In this document: one piece after another, positions 36,854 to 47,560 of the stretch
Layout: each line of letters starts with the position of its first letter
How positions within the stretch are numbered: the first letter of the stretch is position 1
Source of the DNA: Spiractinospora alimapuensis
GTDB taxonomy: Bacteria > Actinomycetota > Actinomycetes > Streptosporangiales > Streptosporangiaceae
Direction of reading: 5' to 3'
DNA: 64,000 nucleotides
Assembly: GCF_018437505.1 (NCBI RefSeq)
Contig: NZ_CP072467.1
Location: 3,620,010-3,684,009 of the forward strand
The notes under the pieces: model-generated
Told to the model about the DNA's origin: nothing
The model's database searches: none
What the model saw: only the letters and a program-made list of their open reading frames with translations
Translations under genes and position numbers: made by a program

Positions 36854-38008
36854 CTAGGCCCCCTTCGCGCGAGCCTCGAGACCGCTGCGTGGATCCTGGT
36901 CGGATGTGGCGGCCTGGTACTTCTCCAGGGCCTCACGGGCCGTGGGGTTCAGGGTCTTGGGGACCGACACCTCCACGGTCACCAGCAGGTCGCTGATGGT
37001 TCCGTCCCGTCGCGGCGCCCCCTTGCCGCGGACCCGGAACGTCCGCCCGTTGGGCGTGCCCGGTGGGATCTTCACGGTGACCGGGAAGCCGTTCAGGGTG
37101 GGGACCCGAACGTCGGCACCGAGCGCGGCCTCCGGGAAGGAGACCGGGATGGTGACGGTGAGGTTCTCGCCTGACTTGCCGAACAGTTTGTGCTGCTGCA
37201 CATGCACCACCACGTAGAGGTCTCCGGCCGGTCCCCCCCGTTCTCCCGGCGCTCCTTTGCCCTTGATTCTGATGCGCTGCCCGTCGCTCACCCCCGCGGG
37301 GATGCGCGCCTGGATCGTACGGGTGCTCTGCCCCCGGCCGCTGCCGCTGCAGAAGGGGCATGGGTCGTCGACGACGAGGCCGCGCCCCTTGCACTCCGGG
37401 CAGGGTTCGGACAGGGAGAAACCACCGAGGTTGCGGCTCGCGTGCCCGGTGCCCTCGCAGTTGGGGCACACACGCGGTGTCGTCCCGGTCTTGGCGCCGG
37501 TCCCGTTGCAGTGGGCACAGGCGGACTCGCTGGTCAACCGGAACGAACGGGTGATGCCCGACGCGGCCTCCTGGAAGGTCAGCGTCGTCTCGGTCTCCAC
37601 GTCGGCCCCGCGTCGGGCCTGGGTCGTGGTCGGACCGCCGCGGCCACGGTTGCCGAACAGGCCCCCGAACAGGTCGCTCAGGCGTTCTCCACCGGCCTGT
37701 CCTGCCTGGCCGAAGAGGTCCCCGACGTTGAAGTCGCCGGTCCCGCCGCCACCCCCCGGACGGTAGGACCCGCCGAACATCGACCGGGCGTCGTCGTACT
37801 CCTTGCGCCGGTCGGTGTCGGAGAGGACGTTGTAGGCCTCGGAGATCTCCTTGAAGCGGTCCTCGGCCGACTCGTCGCCCTTGTTCGCGTCCGGGTGGTA
37901 CTTGCGCGCCAGCTTGCGGTAGGACTGCTTGATCTCGTCCTGCGTCGCCGTCTTCGAGACCCCGAGGACCTTGTAGTAGTCCTTCTCCAGGTAGTCCTTC
38001 GTGCTCAT
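36854..38008 (-). CDS. dnaJ: Co-chaperone DnaJ
   Basis: A 384-aa type I J-protein. The J domain (about 8-75) has the DnaK-stimulating HPD in KYHPDANKGDES. A Gly/Phe-rich linker follows. Four CxxCxGxG zinc repeats (CAHCNGTG, CPNCEGTG, CPECKGRG, CPFCSGSG) lie at about 160-235, with the substrate-binding C-terminal domains after them. It hands unfolded proteins to DnaK. Its 5' side carries an unusual intercistronic hairpin. Confidence 0.97.
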   Translation of the reverse strand: MSTKDYLEKDYYKVLGVSKTATQDEIKQSYRKLARKYHPDANKGDESAEDRFKEISEAYNVLSDTDRRKEYDDARSMFGGSYRPGGGGGTGDFNVGDLFGQAGQAGGERLSDLFGGLFGNRGRGGPTTTQARRGADVETETTLTFQEAASGITRSFRLTSESACAHCNGTGAKTGTTPRVCPNCEGTGHASRNLGGFSLSEPCPECKGRGLVVDDPCPFCSGSGRGQSTRTIQARIPAGVSDGQRIRIKGKGAPGERGGPAGDLYVVVHVQQHKLFGKSGENLTVTIPVSFPEAALGADVRVPTLNGFPVTVKIPPGTPNGRTFRVRGKGAPRRDGTISDLLVTVEVSVPKTLNPTAREALEKYQAATSDQDPRSGLEARAKGA

Positions 38009-38061
38009 CGGCGCCTAGCCTTCTCCCGCTCGTCCGCTACGTCGTTGCCACCCGGCCGAGA

Positions 38062-38095
38062 TTCTCGTGCCCGGGGTCGCCCCCGGGCACGAGAA
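38062..38095 (-). promoter_or_regulatory. Perfect 15-bp hairpin between grpE and dnaJ
   Basis: TTCTCGTGCCCGGGG and its exact complement with a four-base loop, ending eight bases beyond the grpE stop codon. No T-run follows. In the middle of an operon it could attenuate transcription into dnaJ-hspR-clpB or protect the dnaK-grpE mRNA 3' end. Confidence 0.7.
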
Positions 38096-38102
38096 CTCCG
38101 CA

Positions 38103-38870
38103 TTACTCTCGACTCGCTTCGGTGGCGTCCCCGGCGCCATCCGACTCCTCGGCCGTCGCGGACTCATTGTCCTCCGGCGGCGCGGCCGCCGACTCGGCGG
38201 CCTCCTCTGGTTCGTCCGCGGGCCCGCCGACGACGACGCGGGCCGGACGCACCACCCGCTCCTCGACGCGGTAACCGGGCTGGAATACCTCGATCACCGT
38301 CGGCGTGCTCAGCCCGGGCGTGGGGACCATGGTGAGCGCCTCGTGCACGGTCGGGTCGAACGTGTCGCCCTGTTCTCCGTACTTCTCCAAGCCGAACTTG
38401 GTGACGAGGGCCTCCAGGGACTCACCGACGGACCTGAAGCCGCCGGTGAGCTCGTCGTGGTCCCGAGCGCGACCGATGTCGTCCAGGACGGGAAGGAGTT
38501 CCCCGAGCACCTGGATCAGGGCCTGGTCGCGGGTCGCGGCCCGGTCCCGGTCGACCCGCTTGCGGTAGTTGGCGTACTCCGCCTGTACCCGCTGTAGGTC
38601 GGCGGTCCGTTCCGCGAGCTGCTGCCGAACGCCCTCGACGTCCTCGGCGACGCCCCCGTCCGTCTGGTCGGTCGCCGCTGCCGTGGCCTCGGCGTCGGAC
38701 GGCTCGGACTCCGGGGTCACGCCCTCGGACTCCTGCTTCTCGGCCTCCTCCACCGTGGGTTCTCCTGCCTCTGCGCTGCGGGCCTGGAAGGTCTTGGGGT
38801 CGATCCGGCGGTTGTCCCGGATGACCGGACCGTCCTGGTCCGTGTCGTTGTCCTGCTCCGGTCGCGCCAT
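38103..38870 (-). CDS. grpE: Nucleotide exchange factor GrpE
   Basis: A 255-aa dimeric factor that releases ADP from DnaK. A long acidic N-terminal region leads to the coiled coil (LAERTADLQRVQAEYANYRK) and the beta domain ending in VIEVFQPGYRVEERVVRPA. An acidic Ala/Glu tail of about 40 residues follows. The ATG at 38870 has GGAGAGGAG upstream. It begins 19 bases after dnaK. Confidence 0.95.
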   Translation of the reverse strand: MARPEQDNDTDQDGPVIRDNRRIDPKTFQARSAEAGEPTVEEAEKQESEGVTPESEPSDAEATAAATDQTDGGVAEDVEGVRQQLAERTADLQRVQAEYANYRKRVDRDRAATRDQALIQVLGELLPVLDDIGRARDHDELTGGFRSVGESLEALVTKFGLEKYGEQGDTFDPTVHEALTMVPTPGLSTPTVIEVFQPGYRVEERVVRPARVVVGGPADEPEEAAESAAAPPEDNESATAEESDGAGDATEASRE

Positions 38871-38889
38871 CAGGCTGCTCCTCTCCTGA

Positions 38890-40740
<1,851 letters not shown>

Positions 40741-40813
40741 GAGTTCTTGTCCTCCGTCAAGATTGAGTCTTACCGACGCAATGCTCCTGCACCGCGCGGC
40801 GTGTGTCAAATCA

Positions 40814-40834
40814 GTTGAGTCTCATCGACTCAAG
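40814..40834. promoter_or_regulatory. HAIR operator (HspR-binding inverted repeat)
   Basis: TTGAGT-N7-ACTCAA with a flanking G on the right matches the consensus CTTGAGT-N7-ACTCAAG except for the first base. It lies about 75-95 bases upstream of dnaK, where the operon promoter is expected. A second partial match, ACTCAATCTTGA on the minus strand, lies closer to the start, near 40760-40772. Confidence 0.88.
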
Positions 40835-41196
40835 TTTAAGTCTCGCCCTGGTCAACGAGAGGCGTGGCCGGATTGTTCCCTGGGTCGGTGACGAATCGCC
40901 CGGGCTCCCTCCCGCCCGTGCGGCCGGTCCCCACGGATACCTTCCCGCGATGCGGGGGCTAATGCCGCGCTGACCAGCGGCATCTGCGCCGTCCGGCATG
41001 CGGAGGCCGCCGTGGTCGGAGCACGTCGCGCGCAGAGGGGAGCGGGCGGCCGGTCCGGGACGCGCCTTCGCCGCCCCCGCTGCCAGGCCAGAGGCACCGT
41101 TGGTACTACCGTTCGACGGCATGGGGTTCGGTGGCGTGGGTAGGGGTGCCGCTGTCCCCTCGCGTGACTACCGACCAGTAACATCACGCAGGATCG

Positions 41197-41233
41197 ACTG
41201 TGTGACGAAACACTGTGTGCCCAACACTGTGTG
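41197..41233 (+). repeat. Three direct repeats of ACTGTGTG upstream of the FadF-like gene
   Basis: ACTGTGTG occurs at 41197, 41212 and 41226, spaced 15 and 14 bases, ending 36 bases before the proposed start at 41270. Spacing of about one and a half helical turns suggests protein binding. No palindrome is evident. Confidence 0.5.
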
Positions 41234-41269
41234 ACCTTCAGGTTCAGCCTTGATAGGAGGCCGTCGGCG

Positions 41270-43471
41270 ATGCTCAACGTCGTCCTTGGGATCAGCACGG
41301 TAGTCATCGGGCTCGCCGCGGCGGTGATGTTCGGCCTGGCCGTGGCGAAGATCGTGCGCACGGTGCGGTTGGGGCGACCCGTGGAGCCCGAACGCAAGGG
41401 GCCGTTCGGCCAGCGGCTCACCACCGTGGTGATCGAGACCCTCGGTCACACCCGCATGCTGAAGTGGCGCTGGATCGGCGTCGCCCACTGGTTCATCATG
41501 GTGTCCTTCCCGGCGCTGGTGTTCACCGTGATCGAGGCCCAGGGGGAGGTGTTCGACCCCAAGTTCACGTTGCCCCTCATCGCCGACTCGACCATCTACG
41601 GACTGTTCATCGAGGTCATCGCGGCGGCGAGCCTCGTCGGGATCGTCGCGCTGCTCGTCTACCGGCTCCTCAACCGACGCCGGGGCCGCTCCTCACGCTT
41701 CGCCAACTCCCGGATGTGGACGGCCTACTACGTCGAGTCCTACATCCTCGGCCTGCTGCTGGCCATCTTCGTGATCCGCGGCTTCAAGGTCGCGATGGAC
41801 GACTTCCCCTTCCCGGTGTGGGCGACACCGGTGTCGCACGCCGTGGGCTCGGTCCTCTCCGGCAACCCGGACGTCGCGCTGCCCGGAATCGTCATCACCG
41901 CGGCCTTCAAGCTGATCATCTCCTACGCCTTCTTCATCGTGCTCGCGCTTGTGCTCACGATGGGCGTCGGCTGGCACCGGTTCACCGCCCCGATCAACAT
42001 CTACTTCAAGCGCAACGCCGACGGCGCCCCCTCCCTTGGGCCGGCCAAGCCGATGATGGACGCCTCCGGCACGAAGCCGCTGGACTTCGAGGAGGCCGAC
42101 CCGGACGTCGACCCGTTCGGCGCCGCCAAGATCACCGACTTCAGTTGGAAGGGCCTGCTCGACTTCACGACCTGCACCGAGTGTGGCCGCTGCCAGACCC
42201 AGTGCCCCGCGTGGAACACCGGCAAGCCGCTGTCCCCGAAGAAGGTCGTCATGGACCTGCGGGACCACACCTACGCGACGGCCCCGCACCTGCTCAACGG
42301 CACCACCGCGGAGTCGGAGAACGTCCCCCAGGACGTCCTCGCGCTGTTGGAACGTCCCCTGGTCGGCACGGACGGCGCCGGGGTCATCGACGCGGAGGAG
42401 CTGTGGGCCTGCACGAACTGCGGCGCGTGCGTCGAGGAGTGCCCGGTCGACATCGAGCACATCGACCACATCCTGGACATGCGGCGACACCAGGTGATGG
42501 TGGAGTCCGACTTCCCCACCGAGGCCAACAGCCTCCTCAAGAACCTGGAGGAGAAGGGCAACCCGTGGGGGATGGCCGCCAACAAGCGCATGGAGTGGAT
42601 CTCGGAGCTGGACTTCGAGGTGCCCGTCGCCGAGGACAGCCTCCCCGAGGGCACCGAGTACCTGTTCTGGGTCGGCTGCGCCGGGTCCCTGGAGGACCGG
42701 GGGAAGAAGACCACGAAGGCCATCGCCGAACTCCTGCACACGGCGGGGGTGAAGTTCGCCGTCCTCGGCCAGGAGTCGTGCACCGGTGACCCGGCCCGTC
42801 GGCTCGGGATGGAGTACGTCTTCCAGATGATGGCCGAGCAGAACATCGAGACCCTCAACGAGATCGGCGCCTACCGCATCGTCGCGAGTTGCCCGCACTG
42901 CTTCAACACCCTGGGGCGCGAGTACCCGGAACTGGGCGGCAAGTACGAGGTCATCCACCATACGCAGCTCCTGGCGCAGTTGGTGGAGAGCGGGAAGCTG
43001 ACCCCGGTCAACCCGGTCGAGGAGAACATCACCTACCACGACCCCTGCTTCCTCGGCCGACACAACAAGGTCTACACCCCGCCGCGGGAGATCATGGAGA
43101 AGGTCCCGGGTGTGAAGACCCAGGAGATGCACCGCTGCAAGGAGCGCGGGTTCTGCTGTGGGGCCGGCGGCGCCCGCATGTGGATGGAGGAGCGGACCGG
43201 CAAGCGCATCAACACCGAACGCGTGGACGAGGCGCTGACCACTAACCCCGACACCATCTCCACCGGCTGCCCGTACTGCCAGGTGATGCTGGGCGACGCC
43301 GTCAACGAGAAGAAGGCCAAGGGCGAGGTCAAGGACACGGTCGAGGTCATCGACGTCTCGCAGCTCCTCGTCCGGTCGGTGCGCAAGCCGGAGGCGGCCA
43401 CGTCCGACGCGGGGCCGGCCGAGACCCCCGCCGCGGAGTCACCGGACGCGAAGAACTCCGACGACGCCTGA
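41270..43471 (+). CDS. Membrane-bound iron-sulfur oxidoreductase, FadF/heterodisulfide-reductase-like
   Basis: 733 aa. The first about 250 residues carry five or six membrane helices of a NarI-like haem or quinone module. Then come two 4Fe-4S motifs (CTECGRCQTQCP, CTNCGACVEECP) and two CCG-type cysteine domains (GRHNKVYTPPREI, RGFCCGAGGARMWMEE). Related proteins pass electrons from acyl-CoA dehydrogenases to the quinone pool. ATG 41270 has AGGAGG upstream; GTG 41231 is an unlikely alternative. Direct repeats and an AGTAACATC site precede it. A strong terminator follows. Confidence 0.88.
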   Translation: MLNVVLGISTVVIGLAAAVMFGLAVAKIVRTVRLGRPVEPERKGPFGQRLTTVVIETLGHTRMLKWRWIGVAHWFIMVSFPALVFTVIEAQGEVFDPKFTLPLIADSTIYGLFIEVIAAASLVGIVALLVYRLLNRRRGRSSRFANSRMWTAYYVESYILGLLLAIFVIRGFKVAMDDFPFPVWATPVSHAVGSVLSGNPDVALPGIVITAAFKLIISYAFFIVLALVLTMGVGWHRFTAPINIYFKRNADGAPSLGPAKPMMDASGTKPLDFEEADPDVDPFGAAKITDFSWKGLLDFTTCTECGRCQTQCPAWNTGKPLSPKKVVMDLRDHTYATAPHLLNGTTAESENVPQDVLALLERPLVGTDGAGVIDAEELWACTNCGACVEECPVDIEHIDHILDMRRHQVMVESDFPTEANSLLKNLEEKGNPWGMAANKRMEWISELDFEVPVAEDSLPEGTEYLFWVGCAGSLEDRGKKTTKAIAELLHTAGVKFAVLGQESCTGDPARRLGMEYVFQMMAEQNIETLNEIGAYRIVASCPHCFNTLGREYPELGGKYEVIHHTQLLAQLVESGKLTPVNPVEENITYHDPCFLGRHNKVYTPPREIMEKVPGVKTQEMHRCKERGFCCGAGGARMWMEERTGKRINTERVDEALTTNPDTISTGCPYCQVMLGDAVNEKKAKGEVKDTVEVIDVSQLLVRSVRKPEAATSDAGPAETPAAESPDAKNSDDA

Positions 43472-43491
43472 ACGAGCTAGACACGCGAAAC

Positions 43492-43524
43492 ACGGCGGGG
43501 GAGCACCCAGTGCTCCCCCGCCGT
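43492..43524. terminator. Strong bidirectional terminator
   Basis: A perfect 15-bp stem ACGGCGGGGGAGCAC / GTGCTCCCCCGCCGT with a three-base loop, placed between the convergent FadF-like and carbonic-anhydrase-like genes. Confidence 0.85.
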
Positions 43525-43559
43525 TCGTCACTCGTGACGGCCCGTGCCCCGCCTGGGGC

Positions 43560-44087
43560 CTACCGCCACCGCACCTCGCGGTGCTCCACGGCGCGTTCCT
43601 TGTAGTGCTGCGCGGTGTCGGCGAAGCTGGCGCGGTCGGCGTCGGTCAGCTCGCGGATGACCTTCCCCGGGACGCCGGCGAACAGGACGCCGGCCGGTAC
43701 CCGCTTGCCCGGGGGAACGAGCGCGCCCGCCGCGACCAGGGTTCCGGCGCCGATGTGCGCGCCACCGAGGACGTTCGCCCCGATCCCGATCAACGCCCCC
43801 TCTTCCACCGTGGCGCCGTGCACCATGGCCTGGTGCCCCAGGCTGACGCGGTCGTGCAGGATGGCCGGCTCGCCCGGGTCGCAGTGCAGCGAGCAGAGGT
43901 CCTGGATGTTGCACTCGTCGCCGACGATCATGTCCTCGGTGTCGGCGCGGAGGACCGAGCCGTACCAGACGCTGCTGTTCGCGCCGAGCCGTACCCGGCC
44001 GACGACGACGGCGCCGGGGGCGACCCAGGCGCTCGGGTGGATGTCAGGTTGACCGAAATCGGCATCGCCGATTCTCGCTGATGTCAC
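43560..44087 (-). CDS. Gamma-carbonic-anhydrase-like hexapeptide-repeat protein
   Basis: A 175-aa left-handed beta-helix protein. It has VRLGANSSVWYGSVLRAD, VGDECNIQDLCSLHCDPG and VSLGHQAMVHGATVEEG, with His residues in the positions that bind zinc in gamma carbonic anhydrases, and a C-terminal helix. True carbonic anhydrase activity in such short forms is uncertain. GTG 44087 is chosen because GGGAG lies five bases before it; GTG 44099 is possible. Confidence 0.86.
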   Translation of the reverse strand: MTSARIGDADFGQPDIHPSAWVAPGAVVVGRVRLGANSSVWYGSVLRADTEDMIVGDECNIQDLCSLHCDPGEPAILHDRVSLGHQAMVHGATVEEGALIGIGANVLGGAHIGAGTLVAAGALVPPGKRVPAGVLFAGVPGKVIRELTDADRASFADTAQHYKERAVEHREVRWR

Positions 44088-44464
44088 ATGCGCTCCCACG
44101 TGCGTTCGGGTCCCGGCCGTGTGGCCGGCGACCTACTGCGCCAGCGTTGAATCCCGCATACCGTAGTAGACGGCCCGAGCCACGGGCTCGCTGCCCCGGC
44201 CGAACCGTCCTAGGTGTCCCTGCCGAGGTGTGGGGGAAACCGAGCTTGACCGGGGCGACGGACCGCATATCGTCAGCACAATTGAACAGCCCGTCATGGC
44301 CTTCGCCCCACCACATCTCCGGCGTCGCCGGGCCTCTCGGTGGAGCCTCGGAGCGGGAACAAAAGGATCGCTGAGGTCCATGTGTTCTTCGCGTCTGAGG
44401 GGAATGATGGGTACCAGTCGGGGTGACCCTCCCGATCCATAGCCGACCTGAGTTGATATAGGAC
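44088..44464. other. Divergent intergenic region of 377 bases
   Basis: It contains the promoters of the carbonic-anhydrase-like and DivIVA-type genes. I see no supported small gene or clear operator in it. Confidence 0.4.
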
Positions 44465-45703
44465 ATGAACGAGCAACGCAGCGATATCGTGCCGGGCTTT
44501 GTCAAACAGGAAGCCTTCACCACCGTCAAGAAGGGCTACGACAAGCAGCAGGTAGACGAGTACATCTGGCGTAACCACAACCAACTGCGCGACAGCCAGG
44601 AACGGCTCTCCCGCTCTGAGGACGAGATCGAGCGCCTGCGCCGTGACTTGGCCGAAGCCAGGGAGAAGGCGACGGTCAAGCCGCACCACGAGCAGGTCAG
44701 CGAGCGGATGAACGCGATCCTGCGGATCGCGGAGGAAGAGGCCGACTCCAAGCGCGCGCAGGTGGAGGAGGAGATACAGCGCATCCGTGAGGAGTCGACC
44801 AAGGACTCCAAGCGCCTGGTCAAGGACGCGGAAGCGCACGCCGAGCGGATCCTGGGCAGTGCCAGGGAGCAGGCTCAGGAACTCGTCACCTCAGCGAAGC
44901 AGGAGTCGGAGCAACTGCGCGCTCAGGCCCAGCAGGAGGCCGACCGGGTGCTGGCCGAGGCCGAGCAGCGGGCCCAGCGGATCCACGACACCGCCGACCA
45001 CCGACTCGCCACCCTGACCGCCACCCACACCGAGGCCGTGCGCCGCCTGAACGACATGCGGGCGACGCTTGGCGACCTGCTGGACTCGGAGTCCTCGGCC
45101 GGGCCGCTGGAGGCAGGGCTGGAGAAGGGGCCGGGGGCCGGCACCACGAAGCCGCCGTCCGTCGCGAAGGCCGCCACGCCATCCGGGGGCACCAAGCCGC
45201 CGGCCGGCAAGCCGGTCGCGACCACCGAGCCGCCCAAGGGTGCTCCCGCCGGGGGAGCGGCACCCAAGAACGACAAGGCCGCCGGCCCCGCCGCTGGTGC
45301 GGGCAAGGCCGACGGCGCGGGTGCCGCGAGCAAGCCCGACAAGGCGGAGAAGGCCGACAAGGCCGAAGACGCGGGCAAGCCGGACAAGCCCGAGGCGTCC
45401 GCCGCGCCAGCCACCGATGAGGAGATCGAGGGACCGAGCACCGTGCGTCTGGGTGTTGGTCCACAGGCCTCCGCGGTGCGCAACGGCCCGCCTCGGCCGC
45501 AGGGCTTCCGCTATGACGCGCCCAGCCCCGAGCAGGACGGGGCCCCCAAGGCGGACGCCCCGGCGGACGCGCCGGAGTCCGAGGACCCCCAGACCGTCGT
45601 GCTTGGCGCCGACTCGGGGATCACCGGGGTCTACACGCGTCCCACCGGGGAACCGAAGTCCGACGGGGATGACGGTTCGGAGGGCGTGCGCATCGTTCAG
45701 TAG
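44465..45703 (+). CDS. DivIVA-domain coiled-coil protein
   Basis: 412 aa. The N-terminal DivIVA-type motif FTTVKKGYDKQQVDEYIWR targets curved membranes in this family. A long Glu/Gln/Arg coiled coil (about 40-200) follows. The remainder is an Ala/Pro/Lys/Asp low-complexity tail. It resembles the actinobacterial polar-growth or FilP/'cellulose-binding' coiled-coil proteins rather than the essential Wag31, which lies in the dcw cluster. ATG 44465 has a weak AGGA upstream. A terminator follows. Confidence 0.83.
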   Translation: MNEQRSDIVPGFVKQEAFTTVKKGYDKQQVDEYIWRNHNQLRDSQERLSRSEDEIERLRRDLAEAREKATVKPHHEQVSERMNAILRIAEEEADSKRAQVEEEIQRIREESTKDSKRLVKDAEAHAERILGSAREQAQELVTSAKQESEQLRAQAQQEADRVLAEAEQRAQRIHDTADHRLATLTATHTEAVRRLNDMRATLGDLLDSESSAGPLEAGLEKGPGAGTTKPPSVAKAATPSGGTKPPAGKPVATTEPPKGAPAGGAAPKNDKAAGPAAGAGKADGAGAASKPDKAEKADKAEDAGKPDKPEASAAPATDEEIEGPSTVRLGVGPQASAVRNGPPRPQGFRYDAPSPEQDGAPKADAPADAPESEDPQTVVLGADSGITGVYTRPTGEPKSDGDDGSEGVRIVQ

Positions 45704-45743
45704 TACTGGTCGGCGCGAACTGGTCGGCTGTGCGAGCGCCGGA

Positions 45744-45771
45744 GTGTGGGCTTCGGGGGCGAAGCCCACAC
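45744..45771 (+). terminator. Terminator hairpin after the DivIVA-type gene
   Basis: A 12-bp stem, GTGTGGGCTTCG with its complement, and a GGGG loop, 40 bases after the stop. Confidence 0.75.
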
Positions 45772-45910
45772 CCCCCTCCCTGGGGTGACCGGTGCGGCGA
45801 CGCCGTCGGTCGGTCCCGCGTGGGGACGACCGGCCCCATTTGTCCCGTATCTCGTGTTCGGGACCTCGGCGCGGCCGATGGCCAGGTGTCGGCTAGTATT
45901 GCCCGACGTC

Positions 45911-46366
45911 ATGATTATCCGTGCCGCTATCCGCTCCGACCTCGGAGCCATCCTTCGACTGTTGCGCGAACTCAGCGAGGGTGGACCTCAGCCCGCGCGG
46001 GCTGGCGCCGTGCGCATGTCCTCCGCCGCGGTACGGGCATGGACCCGGATCGAGACCGACCCCGACCGTACGGTGCTCGTCGCGGAGCGCCGGGGCCAGA
46101 TCATCGGCACGCTCGACCTGATCATCGTCGCCAACCTGACGCACGACGCCCAGCCGTGGGCCATCGTGGACAACCTCGTCGTGGACCCCACCGCACGGCG
46201 TGCCGGCGTGGGTCGGGCCCTGATCGACGACGCGGTCGACCGCGCGGCGCGGTCCGCCTGCTACAAGATCGAGGTCCTTTCGCACGAGGCACGCCTGGGT
46301 GCGCACGCTTTCTACGCCGCGGTGGGCTTCCAGAACTCCGCTGAGGGCTTCCGCCGCTACCTGTGA
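45911..46366 (+). CDS. GNAT-family N-acetyltransferase
   Basis: A 151-aa acetyltransferase. MIIRAAIRSDLGAILRLLRE opens the fold. The acetyl-CoA site is VDNLVVDPTARRAGVGRALI, where RRAGVG is the Q/RxxGxG loop. It ends HAFYAAVGFQNSAEGF. Substrate unknown. The ATG at 45911 starts at the family-typical position; no strong ribosome site is visible. Confidence 0.86.
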   Translation: MIIRAAIRSDLGAILRLLRELSEGGPQPARAGAVRMSSAAVRAWTRIETDPDRTVLVAERRGQIIGTLDLIIVANLTHDAQPWAIVDNLVVDPTARRAGVGRALIDDAVDRAARSACYKIEVLSHEARLGAHAFYAAVGFQNSAEGFRRYL

Positions 46367-46369
46367 CGG

Positions 46370-46687
46370 TCAGCCGATGACGATGGAGTTGGCCTGCACC
46401 GGAGCCGAGAACTCGATCGATCCCTCACCACTGGCCACGATGCGCGAACCCCGGCACTGTGGTCCGGAGAAGAGTACGTAGCGTCCCTCCGGAGTGGTGT
46501 GGACGGACACGAGCCCGCCCTGACCGGTGACGAGGGTGTGGCAGCCTCCTTCGGACACCATCTGCTGGCGCCCCGACTCGAAGGTGAGGGTCGTGGGGCT
46601 GGGCGCGTAGTCGTCCGGCGAGGTGGCCCGGACGGCTCCGGCGATCGCGGCGGACATCGTTGCGAGGGATGTGGGGCGAACTGGCAC
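46370..46687 (-). CDS. Hypothetical protein, 105 aa
   Basis: The start is GTG 46687 with GGGAG upstream. After a weakly hydrophobic N-terminus comes a beta-rich body with two cysteines (EGGCHTLV, GPQCRGSRIV). No convincing signal peptide or known domain. It converges on the GNAT gene with three bases between stops. Confidence 0.55.
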   Translation of the reverse strand: MPVRPTSLATMSAAIAGAVRATSPDDYAPSPTTLTFESGRQQMVSEGGCHTLVTGQGGLVSVHTTPEGRYVLFSGPQCRGSRIVASGEGSIEFSAPVQANSIVIG

Positions 46688-46812
46688 GGCTGGCTCCCGA
46701 CGCTGAAGCGATAGTGGCTATATGTCGTTTACCAGGCACTGACCGATATTACTACTCTCCGTGACGGAGTGTTGGGAATTCGTGTGCGCTCTGTGGTTGG
46801 GATGTGGGGGTG

Positions 46813-46847
46813 GTGGTGGGGATCCGGGTCGGGTTGGCCTGGATCCC
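46813..46847. terminator. Hairpin between convergent or adjacent units
   Basis: A 10-bp stem GTGGGGATCC / GGATCCCCAC with a 15-base loop, 52 bases beyond the end of the 81-aa gene on the minus strand. Probably the terminator of the HATPase triad. Confidence 0.6.
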
Positions 46848-46898
46848 CACCTGGGGCCGCCCTGCGGGAGGGGTGCGGGGCGGGGTTGTGGCTTGTTG

Positions 46899-47144
46899 TT
46901 AGTGGAGGCGTTTGTGGGTGAGGAGTTGGATGGCGACGAAGTGTTCGGCGCCGGCAGGATAGGTGCGGCCAGCGACATGCCACATGCCGTTGGTCAACGT
47001 GGCGTGGATCATTTGGCCGTTGTCTCGTTTGATGGAGAGGGAGACGTGGGTGCGGCCTTGTGTGGGGTTGGCGGTGGAGTGGTAGAAGACGGCGCCGTGT
47101 GGGGTTAAGAGGTGGAGGAGTGTGGTGACGGGGTTGGTGTTCAC
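46899..47144 (-). CDS. Hypothetical protein, 81 aa, third gene of HATPase triad
   Basis: It starts at a GTG that overlaps the HATPase stop (GTGA), with GGGAGG upstream, so it is translated with it. The sequence TPHGAVFYHSTANPTQGRTH then THVSLSIKRDNGQMIHATLT looks like a small beta-sheet domain. No known family is recognised. Its strict coupling suggests it works with the ATP-binding protein. Confidence 0.68.
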   Translation of the reverse strand: MNTNPVTTLLHLLTPHGAVFYHSTANPTQGRTHVSLSIKRDNGQMIHATLTNGMWHVAGRTYPAGAEHFVAIQLLTHKRLH

Positions 47145-47560
47145 CGTCGGCCTCCCGCGGTGGGGACGAGGGTGGGGAGGTCGGTGGTGACGGTGCAGTG
47201 GCCGTTGTTGGTGATGGTGGTCCACCGCTCCACCAGACTCGCCACCAGGTTCAACCCGTGGCCGTGCTCGGTGAGAGGGTCGGTCTTCTTCCCCCACATC
47301 GGAACCGACTTCCCATCGGTGCCCTGGTCGATCACACTGATCCGCACCATTGAGGGTCGGATGTCGAGTTCCACCAGGAAGGACCCGCCGGGGTGGCCGC
47401 TGCGGGAGTGACGGATCGCGTTCGTCGCCAACTCGCTGACGACAAGGGCGGCTTCCTCGACTGTGCCGAGATCGGTGCCGCGCTGGTGGAGTTCGTTCCG
47501 AGTCCACGCCCGAACCAGGGCGACACTGCCAGGAACACCCGCGAACCTGCGGCCGGTCAT
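47141..47560 (-). CDS. HATPase-domain protein, anti-sigma-regulatory-factor type
   Basis: A 139-aa single GHKL ATPase domain of the RsbW/SpoIIAB type. The N box is EAALVVSELATNAIRHS, the G1 box is VIDQGTDGKSVP and the G2 box is EHGHGLNLVASLVERW. Such proteins bind or phosphorylate STAS antagonists or hold sigma factors; in actinomycetes they often accompany XRE and DUF397 genes. The ATG at 47560 overlaps the upstream stop (ATGA) and has GGAGG in front. Confidence 0.88.
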   Translation of the reverse strand: MTGRRFAGVPGSVALVRAWTRNELHQRGTDLGTVEEAALVVSELATNAIRHSRSGHPGGSFLVELDIRPSMVRISVIDQGTDGKSVPMWGKKTDPLTEHGHGLNLVASLVERWTTITNNGHCTVTTDLPTLVPTAGGRR

